DNA of 64,000 nt. Origin: Aquatica leii. Taxonomy: Eukaryota; Arthropoda; Insecta; Coleoptera; Lampyridae. The stretch spans positions 188,775,027-188,839,026 of the forward strand of contig CM069432.1 in the NCBI GenBank assembly GCA_035610365.1, read 5' to 3'. Below the pieces are notes generated by a model. That model was not told the origin of the DNA. It searched no databases and saw nothing but the letters and a program-made list of their open reading frames with translations. Shown piece by piece: positions 36,260 to 46,344 of this stretch (position 1 is the first letter of the stretch; each line of letters starts with the position of its first letter). Both the position numbers and the translations under genes were made by a program.

Positions 36260-37126
36260 AATTTAAAACCAAAAATTTAAAGACCAGTACAGAATTTTTC
36301 GTAGTGACGTCAGTTTCCTTGAAACATTTTTTGCTTGCACCAACATAAAGGAAGTTAAAAGTATTATACAATTTAGTTATTATGATTCATATTTTTATGT
36401 GCCTACAAATTTGTTTTTATTAATAAAATACTGCTTTATAAAGTACACATCAGGTAATATTATATAACTGAATTACGAATAACGTTCTTTGTATATTTGT
36501 ATTCGGTGATGTGAATCCAAAATATATTCTAATTTACAGCCAATACTGTTTATTCAATTTTGAAAACGATCTCTATCTATCTATAACGGTTTCTATCTAT
36601 TTTCTTTACATTCTTAACATAACACTACCACTTTTAACACATCATTTTTTGATTTGTCAATTGCTACCTTTCTCATCACGCTTCATAAAAATTCAATCAA
36701 ACCTATACATAATGACAATTCTTTCTATACACTGGTCAAATTAATTTGTAGTGAGTTATATAATTAGTATAAAAATTTTATTATTATTAATGAAATATGT
36801 ACTTTTACTAGTAATTGGTATATTCCATTACCTTAATAAATAGTCGCTATTTTAAACTTTGCAACACACCAAATCAGATTAATGCAATCTAGTTGAAGCT
36901 CGATTTCCCTTTTGAGCTGATTATTAAAGATTTTCCAAAATTTTAGTTAATATAAAGTTTGTGTTATATATTCTTACTGAACAACGTAGCGGAGTATTAG
37001 TTAATTTTAAAAACATTATTCAAATCCGAAGAAGCTAGCTATTACAAGAATATGCTTTGTCACATTTTCTTACCAGAATACCGTTTTGTAGAAAAATATC
37101 AATTTTTTTAACAAGCACGTAAACAA

Positions 37127-37494
37127 TACTGTGTATTACCACTTCTAAAAATAAAAAAGAACACTTACAGTTACTTGATGACCTAATTATGTTTTGAAAT
37201 ATCAGCGGAAAAATATATTGTTCGTATTGATCTTGATGTGTTTAGTAACTCTGAATCACGCTCGAAAATATTAAGATACGAATTAAATTGAAAAGTATAT
37301 TGTTTTGCATAAATTTAATAAAGGTTTTGGATAACGCTGGCAACGTAATTGAATATCTTACAAATGATGAAAAAGTTTAACTGAGAAAATGGTTGTCATA
37401 CGTAACGGTATTTTACTTAAAAGATTGTAAAAATTTTAAAAACCAAAAAGGGTATTACTACAGAAGAAGAATAACGGGCCGTTACATTTTGTAA
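37127..37494 (+). pseudogene. Unknown arm gene, diverged first copy (left arm)
   Basis: Translated in pieces this block gives TSKNKKEHLQLLDDLI, then IVRIDLDVFS, then VLDNAGNVIEYLTNDEKV, and a lysine- and tyrosine-rich end KNQKGYYYRRR closing at a TAA (37,492-37,494), with stops and frame changes between. It is paralogous to the better open copy at 37,538-37,783, so the arm carries a tandem duplication. I do not recognise the family. Confidence 0.45.
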
Positions 37495-37537
37495 AAATTG
37501 ATCAAAAATTTTTTTTCTAAGAAGCATGTAAACAATA

Positions 37538-37783
37538 ATGACTATTATTACCTCTAAAAATAAAAACAAACGCTTACAATTACTTGATGAACTCATTATA
37601 TTTTTAAATATCTTAGAAACAAAGTTTGTGTGTGTGTGGGTGTGTATTGTTACTGATGTGTTTAGTAAGTTTGAATCACGTATGAAAATATTAAGTTTAA
37701 TCAAAGTCTTGGATAACCCTGGAGACTTATTTGGATTTATTACGACGACGAAAAAATATAGTATGATAGTACTAAAACACTAA
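37538..37783 (+). CDS. Unknown arm gene, second copy (left arm)
   Basis: The frame of 81 residues contains SKNKNKRLQLLDELI, a hydrophobic stretch disturbed by a GTGTGT run (37,626-37,650), FSKFESRMKILSLIKVLDN, and an unrelated-looking C-terminus. Against the first copy it has lost the NAGNVIEYLT-type segment. It reads toward the axis. The GT run has probably altered the original residues 31-40, so the true protein may differ. Confidence 0.4.
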   Translation: MTIITSKNKNKRLQLLDELIIFLNILETKFVCVWVCIVTDVFSKFESRMKILSLIKVLDNPGDLFGFITTTKKYSMIVLKH

Positions 37784-37953
37784 TCAAATACCAATACTAT
37801 CAGTAAGACTTGTTCTAAAATATAAACATTAACGTAATATAGTAAGAAACATGTTAAAAAATGTTGATGTTGCTACGGAACAGTTTTTGGTACAAAAAAA
37901 TACTAATACTAACACTAGAAACAAAAATATTTCAAGATTTCTCCATTTTAAAT

Positions 37954-38091
37954 TTAATTTACAAACGACTTAGCTGATGTAAATCTAATTTTTGAAATTT
38001 TTTTTACATTTGTCGCAGGTCTTCTTGATGGTATTAAATTATTATTTAGTTGTGACTTTTTTATAGAACGTATTTGAACATTCAATTTCAT
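37954..38091 (-). CDS. Short basic ORF (left arm)
   Basis: An ATG-initiated frame of 45 residues starts MKLNVQIRSIKK and contains NLIPSRRPATNVKKISKIRF; about a quarter of residues are Lys or Arg. It is too short for a family assignment. Small basic proteins are known in linear DNA viruses and Polintons, but that parallel is only suggestive. Confidence 0.25.
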   Translation of the reverse strand: MKLNVQIRSIKKSQLNNNLIPSRRPATNVKKISKIRFTSAKSFVN

Positions 38092-39359
38092 AAAATAACT
38101 TAGTATTATAATGAATTACAGGATTTATACTAAACCTCAAGTGCAACCTAAAAGATGTAAACAGTTCATGTATCAATAAAAAATTTATTTGAATCTGTCA
38201 ACTAAATACCTATTCTACGCTAGTTAGAACTTGATTCGTTCATTCATAAACAGGTATTACTATGTATAAAAACGGCGGTGTTATTAAAAATTGCAATCAT
38301 TGATTACCATTGAAAAACATTTAGCGAAAAAGTTGCATTGTAAAATTTAAAGGTAAATAAATTGTAAAAAATGTAAATTAAAATTTAGAATTAGTGTTAC
38401 TTACCGACATTTTACCGTATGAATCAATCTAAAAAAATTAAACGTTGGTGTTAAAAAATCAATTTAGAAACGCAAAAACAATTTAGTTTTAAAATATGAA
38501 ATTTTTGAAAATCGTGTAAAAAATTTTTATTTTTGTTAAAACATCACAAACGAATTATGTAAGTTAAAATTGTATTTTTAGATTTATGCAGTCGCTAGAA
38601 ATATTGAAACAACAAAACATCTATGAAACAGTTTGAACTTGCGTGCAAAACAATTAAACTACAACTTAAATAGTCTCAGTTTGTCAAACTAAGCAACCAA
38701 AAACATTGTTTTGATGACGAAATAACGTTTTTAATTTTATAAAAAAAAATTGCAAAATAGTTTATGCACTATTAGTGCATTGGTTAAAAAAGTAATAACT
38801 ACCTTAAAAAAGAACATTTTTAAACCCAATTTTTTTGTAATTTAAAACATTTTTGAACGCGTAAATCGATGTTTTAGTTCAAGAATTAGGAAATCGCACA
38901 ACTTGTTGTTTGTCGCTGCCACGATCTACAAAAAAGGAAATATTGAGTTAGAGTAAGAAGGCCGTAAAGGCTAAGGAATGTTGGAGTTTAATGATTTTTG
39001 CAAATACTTCCTACTACAATATTTTAACTTGGTCTGCCCCATTCGTATATTTACAAAATAGCTGGATATCATATAATATTTTTGGTTTGTTAATTTCATA
39101 ACCATTTAAATTTAATGAGTCTTTTTAAGTTTATGAAGAAGATTTTTTTAAATTTTTATTTGTCACTTGATTTTATCTAAAATAAACTTAAAATTTCTTT
39201 TACTTATGAACGTTTTTATTTACTCAAAATTAAATAACACATATTTACTAAAATATAAATCCATCATAATAACTACATGTTACGTAAAAAAAACATTCGT
39301 TTTCGTTAAAAATAAAATAAAAACTTAGAAAATAATGCTACAGTACAGTGATTTTTTAT

Positions 39360-39697
39360 TTAAACAGTATCAAACATGTTCAAAAATTCAGTTATAAGTA
39401 CATTATTAATTTTAAAATGTAAATACATTAAACAATAAATACCACATACATCTGAATGATAACTTTGTAATATTTTAGAATTATAATGAAAACATTTGGA
39501 GTTCTTTTTTTAAAAACTTTAGATGTAAGCTCTAAGGATATCTTCGAAAACTATCAAAATATTCTACACTGACATGTCTGTCGATGAATTTAGCTACAAC
39601 AGTGTTCACCGTGTGAGGTGGATACAGCTGTGTTTACAATAATTGCACTAAGTCTATTAACCGTTTCAGGTAGTATGTAAGAAGCAGTAACATGAAG
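39360..39697 (-). pseudogene. Adenain-like cysteine protease, outer copy (left arm)
   Basis: This is the mirror of 42,540-42,877, with the same broken adenain-like reading (SVEYFDSF and DVCGIYCLMYL segments in different frames). See the right-arm entry for the domain reading. Confidence 0.6.
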
Positions 39698-39782
39698 AGA
39701 AACGTTCATCATTAAATAGTTCAAATTCAGATGCAGAGCCTGACGAAGTTCTAGTGTGTTCATCATGGCGTTTTTCCCGTTC

Positions 39783-40236
39783 CTAATCGTTGATCATCAA
39801 TGCATTTTCTAAAGCGCACATTGGCGTTTCTATGTTGTGATGTATGCAAAGGAAGGTTTTTACGTTCTTTTTTAATTTCCGTATAGTAGGACAACCGTAA
39901 TCTTCCAAATTAAACACTGGTTTAGTTAAAAACTTAAAAAAGCCATCGTTTGAACACCTTTTACGTATATTTGATTAAATCGTTGTAATATCTGTGTAAT
40001 TTCAGCTTTAAACACTTTTCATAAGGTATATAACCAGAACTCCATCGAAGCCCATGATAATGGTTCTCTAAATACAAAATTTCTTTCTTTTCAGCGCTAG
40101 ATAAAGTTGAATAATCTGAAGGTGGTTTTATAAGCAGTGTTGTTAGAAACGGACCGTCACTCGAAACCACAACTATCTCTTTAGGTATAAATTTATTCTC
40201 CTGTCGAAAAGCTTGCACATCAACAAACGCGTTCAT
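39783..40236 (-). pseudogene. Exonuclease-like insect repeat protein (left arm)
   Basis: The first frame (40,236-39,961) is identical in product to the right-arm copy (91 residues). The continuation in the second frame carries an additional single-base loss in a T-run near 39,930 (five T's where the right arm has six), so the C-terminal part is broken here. See the right-arm entry for motifs. Confidence 0.55.
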
Positions 40237-40472
40237 TCTTCTCGACGGTTTACAATTGACTACTAAGGGCTACCATTATATTACGATGTTTAGCGACTTC
40301 TTTATAAAGGTTCATATTTACTTAAAATTAAATAACACTAATTTCAAATAAAATTAACTGTATCCTAATAATTACACGTTACGTTAAAAACACTCGTTTT
40401 TTAAAAATCTTAGAAAATAACGTTACAGTACAGTCATTTTTTATTAAATCAACATAAAACATGTTTAAAAAT

Positions 40473-40767
40473 TCAGTTACAGACAAGTACATCATTAATT
40501 CTAAAATATAAATACATTAAATAATAAAAGTCACATATACCTACACGTCTCTGATAGTCTTGTAATACTTTAGAATTATAATCAAAACACTTGGAGTTCT
40601 TTATCAAAAAACTTTATATATAACCCCAAAGGATTTCTCCCGAAACCATCGAAATATTCTGCACTGCAATATCTCTCGATGAATATAAATACCCCATGTT
40701 CACCCGATGTGGTAGATTCCGCTGTTTTTACAATACTTGCACTAGATCTATTTTTTAGGTAGCATGA
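40473..40767 (-). pseudogene. Adenain-like cysteine protease, inner copy (left arm)
   Basis: This is the mirror of the open frame at 41,470-41,763. A one-base expansion of a T-run near 40,605, with a neighbouring A-to-T change, shifts the frame between the catalytic Asp and Cys regions. The left copy is therefore interrupted where the right copy is not. Confidence 0.6.
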
Positions 40768-40972
40768 CTAAAGCTGTAACATGAAAAGAAACAATCTTCA
40801 TTAAAAAGTTCGACATTGCTGTTAAAATTCTATTGTGTTCAATCTTAAAATTCAATTGGAAATCAGAAACTATCTCAACATGTCGTTTCGAAACATATCA
40901 AGTAAATTGATGATATGGTTTTCAAGGATAATTTAACTACAGTAAATAATTTTAATTTTTACTATTAAAACA

Positions 40973-41097
40973 AGGTTAGATTATTTTTATAAACGTGAGG
41001 TTATCTTAACATTAAAGAAGTAAGGTTTGCTTATTACAGAAGTAGTGAGGTTAGCTTGTTACAGAAAGAGTGAGGTTAGATATGCTAATTATGAGGA
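40973..41097. repeat. Axis-proximal 25-bp iterons, left
   Basis: Five units starting AGGTT(A/T) begin at 40,973, 40,998, 41,023, 41,048 and 41,073, an exact 25-bp period. The first bases are most conserved (AGGTTAG-type), and units 3 and 4 also share TTACAGAA. They end five bases before the left boundary of the spacer. Confidence 0.85.
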
Positions 41098-41102
41098 AGC
41101 AA

Positions 41103-41134
41103 AATTTATTGTTAATTTTATATAGTTCGCTATC
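41103..41134. other. Axis spacer of the palindrome
   Basis: These 32 AT-rich bases (AATTTATTGTTAATTTTATA followed by 12 more) are the only non-duplicated sequence inside the element and would form the loop of a 7-kb hairpin. Confidence 0.85.
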
Positions 41135-41139
41135 TTGCT

Positions 41140-41264
41140 TCCTCATAATTAGCATATCTAACCTCACTCTTTCTGTAACAAGCTAACCTCACTACTTCTG
41201 TAATAAGCAAACCTTACTTCTTTAATGTTAAGATAACCTCACGTTTATAAAAATAATCTAACCT
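41140..41264. repeat. Axis-proximal 25-bp iterons, right
   Basis: Mirror of the left array: five units ending TAACCT or AAACCT at 41,164, 41,189, 41,214, 41,239 and 41,264, again at exactly 25 bp. Confidence 0.85.
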
Positions 41265-41469
41265 TGTTTTAATAGTAAAAATTAAAATTATTTACTGTAG
41301 TTAAATTATCCTTGAAAACCATATCATCAATTTACTTGATATGTTTCGAAACGACATGTTGAGATAGTTTCTGATTTCCAATTGAATTTTAAGATTGAAC
41401 ACAATAGAATTTTAGCAGCAATGTCGAACTTTTTAATGAAGATTGTTTCTTTTCATGTTACAGCTTTAG

Positions 41470-41763
41470 TCATGCTACCTAAAAAATAGATCTAGTGCAA
41501 GTATTGTAAAAACAGCGGAATCTACCACATCGGGTGAACATGGGGTATTTATATTCATCGAGAGATATTGCAGTGCAGAATATTTCGATGGTTTCGGAAG
41601 AAATCCTTTGGGGTTATATATAAAGTTTTTGAAAAAGAACTCCAAGTGTTTTGATTATAATTCTAAAGTATTACAAGACTATCAGAGACGTGTAGGTATA
41701 TGTGACTTTTATTATTTAATGTATTTATATTTTAGAATTAATGATGTACTTGTCTGTAACTGA
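41470..41763 (+). CDS. Adenain-like cysteine protease domain, inner copy (right arm)
   Basis: An uninterrupted frame of 97 codons, without an ATG near its beginning, ends at TGA 41,761-41,763. It shows the adenain (peptidase C5) layout: His in STTSGEH (residue 24), Asp in AEYFDGFG (residue 40), the segment KFLKKNSKCFDYNSKVLQ, then Cys in VGICDFYYLMYL (residue 78). Order and spacing of His, Asp and Cys fit the catalytic triad of adenovirus, Polinton and adintovirus maturation proteases. The usual Trp after the His is replaced by Gly, and the Gly after the Cys by Asp, so activity is doubtful. It lies between the iterons and the exonuclease-like gene and reads outward. The N-terminal part is missing or lies in another frame upstream. 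Confidence 0.65.
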   Translation, partial: SCYLKNRSSASIVKTAESTTSGEHGVFIFIERYCSAEYFDGFGRNPLGLYIKFLKKNSKCFDYNSKVLQDYQRRVGICDFYYLMYLYFRINDVLVCN

Positions 41764-41999
41764 ATTTTTAAACATGTTTTATGTTGATTTAATAAAAAAT
41801 GACTGTACTGTAACGTTATTTTCTAAGATTTTTAAAAAACGAGTGTTTTTAACGTAACGTGTAATTATTAGGATACAGTTAATTTTATTTGAAATTAGTG
41901 TTATTTAATTTTAAGTAAATATGAACCTTTATAAAGAAGTCGCTAAACATCGTAATATAATGGTAGCCCTTAGTAGTCAATTGTAAACCGTCGAGAAGA

Positions 42000-42454
42000 A
42001 TGAACGCGTTTGTTGATGTGCAAGCTTTTCGACAGGAGAATAAATTTATACCTAAAGAGATAGTTGTGGTTTCGAGTGACGGTCCGTTTCTAACAACACT
42101 GCTTATAAAACCACCTTCAGATTATTCAACTTTATCTAGCGCTGAAAAGAAAGAAATTTTGTATTTAGAGAACCATTATCATGGGCTTCGATGGAGTTCT
42201 GGTTATATACCTTATGAAAAGTGTTTAAAGCTGAAATTACACAGATATTACAACGATTTAATCAAATATACGTAAAAGGTGTTCAAACGATGGCTTTTTT
42301 AAGTTTTTTAACTAAACCAGTGTTTAATTTGGAAGATTACGGTTGTCCTACTATACGGAAATTAAAAAAGAACGTAAAAACCTTCCTTTGCATACATCAC
42401 AACATAGAAACGCCAATGTGCGCTTTAGAAAATGCATTGATGATCAACGATTAG
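42000..42454 (+). pseudogene. Exonuclease-like insect repeat protein in two overlapping frames (right arm)
   Basis: The first frame (42,000-42,275, 91 residues) begins MNAFVDVQAF and has KFIPKEIVVVSS, LIKPPSDYSTL and HGLRWSSGYIPY (residues 61-72). The second frame, entered near the AAAA run at 42,217-42,220, continues with QIYVKG, GCPTIRKLKK and HHNIETPMCALENAL up to 42,454. The hhhDxQ start, the central YVKG strand and the His-containing helix recall DnaQ/DEDDh-type RNase H-fold exonucleases in a divergent form with incomplete acidic residues. I also recall uncharacterised, multicopy insect proteins of this look, but I could not check. The single-base frame change is shared by both arms, so it is older than the palindrome. 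It could be a mutation or a programmed frameshift. Confidence 0.55.
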
Positions 42455-42539
42455 GAACGGGAAAAACGCCATGATGAACACACTAGAACTTCGTCAGGCT
42501 CTGCATCTGAATTTGAACTATTTAATGATGAACGTTTCT

Positions 42540-42877
42540 CTTCATGTTACTGCTTCTTACATACTACCTGAAACGGTTAATAGACTTAGTGCAATTATTG
42601 TAAACACAGCTGTATCCACCTCACACGGTGAACACTGTTGTAGCTAAATTCATCGACAGACATGTCAGTGTAGAATATTTTGATAGTTTTCGAAGATATC
42701 CTTAGAGCTTACATCTAAAGTTTTTAAAAAAAGAACTCCAAATGTTTTCATTATAATTCTAAAATATTACAAAGTTATCATTCAGATGTATGTGGTATTT
42801 ATTGTTTAATGTATTTACATTTTAAAATTAATAATGTACTTATAACTGAATTTTTGAACATGTTTGATACTGTTTAA
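42540..42877 (+). pseudogene. Adenain-like cysteine protease, outer copy (right arm)
   Basis: This is a direct paralogue of the inner copy. Pieces in successive frames give RLSAIIVNTAVSTSHGEH (His region), then VEYFDSF (Asp), then FHYNSKILQSYHSDVCGIYC with LMYLHF (Cys). The Cys box here keeps the CGxYC form typical of the family, which the inner copy has lost. It is broken by a frame change after the His, a TAG near 42,690 and an extra base in an A-run near 42,727. Similarity to the inner copy continues about 150 bp beyond the stop, so the whole block (about 41,420-41,930 and 42,500-43,030) is a direct duplication. Confidence 0.65.
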
Positions 42878-44142
42878 ATAAAAAATCACTGTACTGTAGC
42901 ATTATTTTCTAAGTTTTTATTTTATTTTTAACGAAAACGAATGTTTTTTTTACGTAACATGTAGTTATTATGATGGATTTATATTTTAGTAAATATGTGT
43001 TATTTAATTTTGAGTAAATAAAAACGTTCATAAGTAAAAGAAATTTTAAGTTTATTTTAGATAAAATCAAGTGACAAATAAAAATTTAAAAAAATCTTCT
43101 TCATAAACTTAAAAGTCTCATTCAATTTAAATGGTTATGAAATTAACAAACCAAAAATATTATATGATATCCAGCTATTTTGTAAATATACGAATGGGGC
43201 AGACCAAGTTAAAATATTGTAGTAGGAAGTATTTGCAAAAATCATTAAACTCCAACATTCCTTAGCCTTTACGGCCTTCTTACTCTAACTCAATATTTCC
43301 TTTTTTGTAGATCGTGGCAGCGACAAGCAACAAGGTGTGCGATTTACTAATTCTTGAACTAAAACATCGATTTACGCGTTCAAAATGTTTTAAATTACAA
43401 AAAATTGGGTTTAAAAATGATCTTTTTTAAGGTAGTTATTACTTTTTTAACCAAAGCACTAATTGTGGATAGACTATTTTGCAATTTTTTTTTATAAAAT
43501 TAAAAACGTTATTTCGTCATCAAAACAATGTTTTTGGTTGCTTAGTTTGACAAACTGAGACTATTTAAGTTGTAGTTTAATTGTTTTGCACGCAAGTTCA
43601 AACTGTTTCATAGATGTTTTGTTGTTTCAATATTTCTAGCGACTGCATAAATCTAAAAATACAATTTTAACTTACATAATTCGTTTGTGATGTTTTAACA
43701 AAAATAAAAATTTTTTACACGATTTTCAAAATTTCATATTTTAAAACTAAATTGTTTTTGCGTTTCTAAATTGATTTTTTAACACCAACGTTTAATTTTT
43801 TTTAGATTGATTCATACGGTAAAATGTCGGTAAGTAACACTAATTCTAAATTTTAATTTACATTTTTTACAATTTATTTACCTTTAAATTTTACAATGCA
43901 ACTTTTTCGCTAAATGTTTTTCAATGGTAATCAATGATTGCAATTTTTAATAACACCGCCGTTTTTATACATAGTAATACCTGTTTATGAATGAACGAAT
44001 CAAGTTCTAACTAGCGTAGAATAGGTATTTAGTTGACAGATTCAAATAAATTTTTTATTGATACATGAACTGTTTACATCTTTTAGGTTGCACTTGAGGT
44101 TTAGTATAAATCCTGTAATTCATTATAATACTAAGTTATTTT
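42878..44142. other. Right-arm stretch without supported gene
   Basis: This stretch is AT-rich. A short frame around 43,125-43,225 (IQLFCKYTNGADQVKIL) looks protein-like but is too short to call. The mirror region is 38,095-39,359. Confidence 0.5.
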
Positions 44143-44280
44143 ATGAAATTGAATGTTCAAATACGTTCTATAAAAAAGTCACAACTAAATAATAATTTAA
44201 TACCATCAAGAAGACCTGCGACAAATGTAAAAAAAATTTCAAAAATTAGATTTACATCAGCTAAGTCGTTTGTAAATTAA
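44143..44280 (+). CDS. Short basic ORF (right arm)
   Basis: This is the mirror of 37,954-38,091 with an identical product of 45 residues, reading outward. Equal preservation in both arms is expected from their near identity and is not by itself evidence of selection. Confidence 0.25.
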   Translation: MKLNVQIRSIKKSQLNNNLIPSRRPATNVKKISKIRFTSAKSFVN

Positions 44281-44451
44281 ATTTAAAATGGAGAAATCTT
44301 GAAATATTTTTGTTTCTAGTGTTAGTATTAGTATTTTTTTTTTACCAAAAACTGTTCCGTAGCAACATCAACATTTTTTAACACGTTTCTTACTATATTA
44401 CGTTAATGTTTATTTTTTAGAACAAGTCTTACTGATAGTATTGGTATTTGA

Positions 44452-44697
44452 TTAGTGTTTTAGTACTATCATACTGTATTTTTTCGTCGTCGTAATAAAT
44501 CCAAATAAGTCTCCAGGGTTATCCAAGACTTTTATTAAACTTAATATTTTCATACGTGATTCAAATTTACTAAACACATCAGTAACAATACACACCCACA
44601 CATACACAAACTTTGTTTCTAAGATATTTAAAAATATAATGAGTTCATCAAGTAATTGTAAGCGTTTGTTTTTATTTTTAGAGGTAATAATAGACAT
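44452..44697 (-). CDS. Unknown arm gene, second copy (right arm)
   Basis: This is the mirror of 37,538-37,783. It is open for 81 residues, with residue 2 Ser instead of Thr and residue 32 Tyr instead of Cys. It reads toward the axis, opposite to the exonuclease-like and CxxC genes of the same arm. Function is unknown; conservation between arms only reflects their recent common origin. Confidence 0.4.
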   Translation of the reverse strand: MSIITSKNKNKRLQLLDELIIFLNILETKFVYVWVCIVTDVFSKFESRMKILSLIKVLDNPGDLFGFITTTKKYSMIVLKH

Positions 44698-44742
44698 TAT
44701 TGTTTACATGCTTCTTAGAAAAAAAAATTTTTGATCAATTTT

Positions 44743-45112
44743 TACAAAATGTAACGGCCCGTTATTCTTCTTCTTGTAGTAATACCCTTTTTGGTTTTTA
44801 AAATTTTTACAATCTTTTAAGTAAAATACCGTTACGTATGACAACCATTTTCTCAGTTAAACTTTTTCATCATTTGTAAGATATTCAATTACGTTGCCAG
44901 CGTTATCCAAAACCTTTATTAAATTTATGCAAAACAATATACTTTTCAATTTAATTCGTATCTTAATATTTTCGAGCGTGATTCAGAGTTACTAAACACA
45001 TCAAGATCAATACGAACAATATATTTTTCCGCTGATATTTCAAAACATAATTAGGTCATCAAGTAACTGTAAGTGTTCTTTTTTATTTTTTAGAAGTGGT
45101 AATACACAGTAT
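44743..45112 (-). pseudogene. Unknown arm gene, diverged first copy (right arm)
   Basis: This is the mirror of 37,127-37,494, with the same broken reading and the same YYYRRR-type end, including an adjacent in-frame stop. The shared lesions show that the decay of this copy predates formation of the palindrome. Confidence 0.45.
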
Positions 45113-45981
45113 TGTTTACGTGCTTGTTAAAAAAATTGATATTTTTCTACAAAACGGTATTCTGGTAAGAAAATGTGACAAAGCATATTCTTGTAATAGC
45201 TAGCTTCTTCGGATTTGAATAATGTTTTTAAAATTAACTAATACTCCGCTACGTTGTTCAGTAAGAATATATAACACAAACTTTATATTAACTAAAATTT
45301 TTGGAAAATCTTTTAATAATCAGCTCAAAAGGGAAATCGAGCTTCAACTAGATTGCATTAATCTGATTTGGTGTGTTGCAAAAGTTTAAAATAGCGACTA
45401 TTTATTAAGGTAATGGAATATACCAATTACTAGTAAAAGTACATATTTCATTAATAATAATAAAATTTTTATACTAATTATATAACTCACTACAAATTAA
45501 TTTGACCAGTGTATAGAAAGAATTGTCATTATGTATAGGTTTGATTGAATTTTTATGAAGCGTGATGAGAAAGGTAGCAATTGACAAATCAAAAAATGAT
45601 GTGTTAAAAGTGGTAGTGTTATGTTAAGAATGTAAAGAAAATAGATAGAAACCGTTATAGATAGATAGAGATCGTTTTCAAAATTGAATAAACAGTATTG
45701 GCTGTAAATTAGAATATATTTTGGATTCACATCACCGAATACAAATATACAAAGAACGTTATTTGTAATTCAGTTATATAATATTACCTGATGTGTACTT
45801 TATAAAGCAGTATTTTATTAATAAAAACAAATTTGTAGGTACATAAAAATATGAATCATAATAACTAAATTGTATAATACTTTTAACTTCCTTTATGTTG
45901 GTGCAAGCAAAAAATGTTTCAAGGAAACTGACGTCACTACGAAAAATTCTGTACTGGTCTTTAAATTTTTGGTTTTAAATT

Positions 45982-46344
45982 TTGTCAGTACTCTATAAGA
46001 TGTCTGTAGAATCTGTCATAGATAAAGTTGGTGATGTAATTATTGCTTACAGTTCTCGTACAAACGGTATAAGACAATCGTTAAAGAAGTTTGAAAAATG
46101 GGATCTACAGTTTTTTCCAATCAATTTTCTAATTAATAATGTACCTGCGTACGAATTAAAAGAAGTATGGGAAGATTTACCGCTAAGATATCAAGAAAAT
46201 GTTGAACTACAACAGTGTCTACCATGCTACAAACATTACAACAAAAACAACGTACAGTTGGATGGACCACCGCCATCTATAAAAATGTGTTGGACATGTA
46301 AAACTGAAAAAAGTTATACGTCTATGTTGTTCAATAATTTTTAA
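45982..46344 (+). CDS. Conserved arm protein with two CxxC pairs (right copy)
   Basis: This is the mirror copy of the 120-residue protein at 35,897-36,259, uninterrupted and with both CxxC pairs intact. Two residues differ from the left copy (Pro 98, Phe 117). It reads outward toward the right terminus and is the outermost ORF of the arm. Among ORFs of the element it has the most protein-like composition, with mixed polar and hydrophobic residues and balanced charge in spite of the AT-rich DNA. Its function is unknown. Confidence 0.6.
   Translation: MSVLYKMSVESVIDKVGDVIIAYSSRTNGIRQSLKKFEKWDLQFFPINFLINNVPAYELKEVWEDLPLRYQENVELQQCLPCYKHYNKNNVQLDGPPPSIKMCWTCKTEKSYTSMLFNNF

Larger units (their letters stand above)
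34157..41102. repeat. Left arm of the palindrome (6946 bp)
   Basis: It is inverted relative to 41,135-48,272. Mirror positions sum to about 82,237 near the axis and about 82,429 at the ends. The 192-bp drift comes mainly from one extra subterminal repeat unit in the right arm. Single-base indels in this arm break the inner protease copy and the second exonuclease-like frame relative to the right arm. Confidence 0.95.

Noticed and set aside
37613-37660. GT-rich run in the palindrome arms as a feature of its own
   Set aside because: It is a short impure microsatellite present in both arms, relevant only because it disturbs the overlapping frame.
40973-41264. Insect telomere repeat (TTAGG)n at the axis
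   Set aside because: The AGGTTAG motif resembles TTAGG repeats, but occurrences are spaced at 25 bp with unrelated sequence between. It is not a telomeric array.
36511-45730. 77-codon frames at 36,511-36,744 and 45,497-45,730 as a membrane protein gene
   Set aside because: They are identical in both arms only because the arms are nearly identical. They start at GTG, and the Ile/Leu/Tyr-rich composition is what AT-rich DNA gives by chance.
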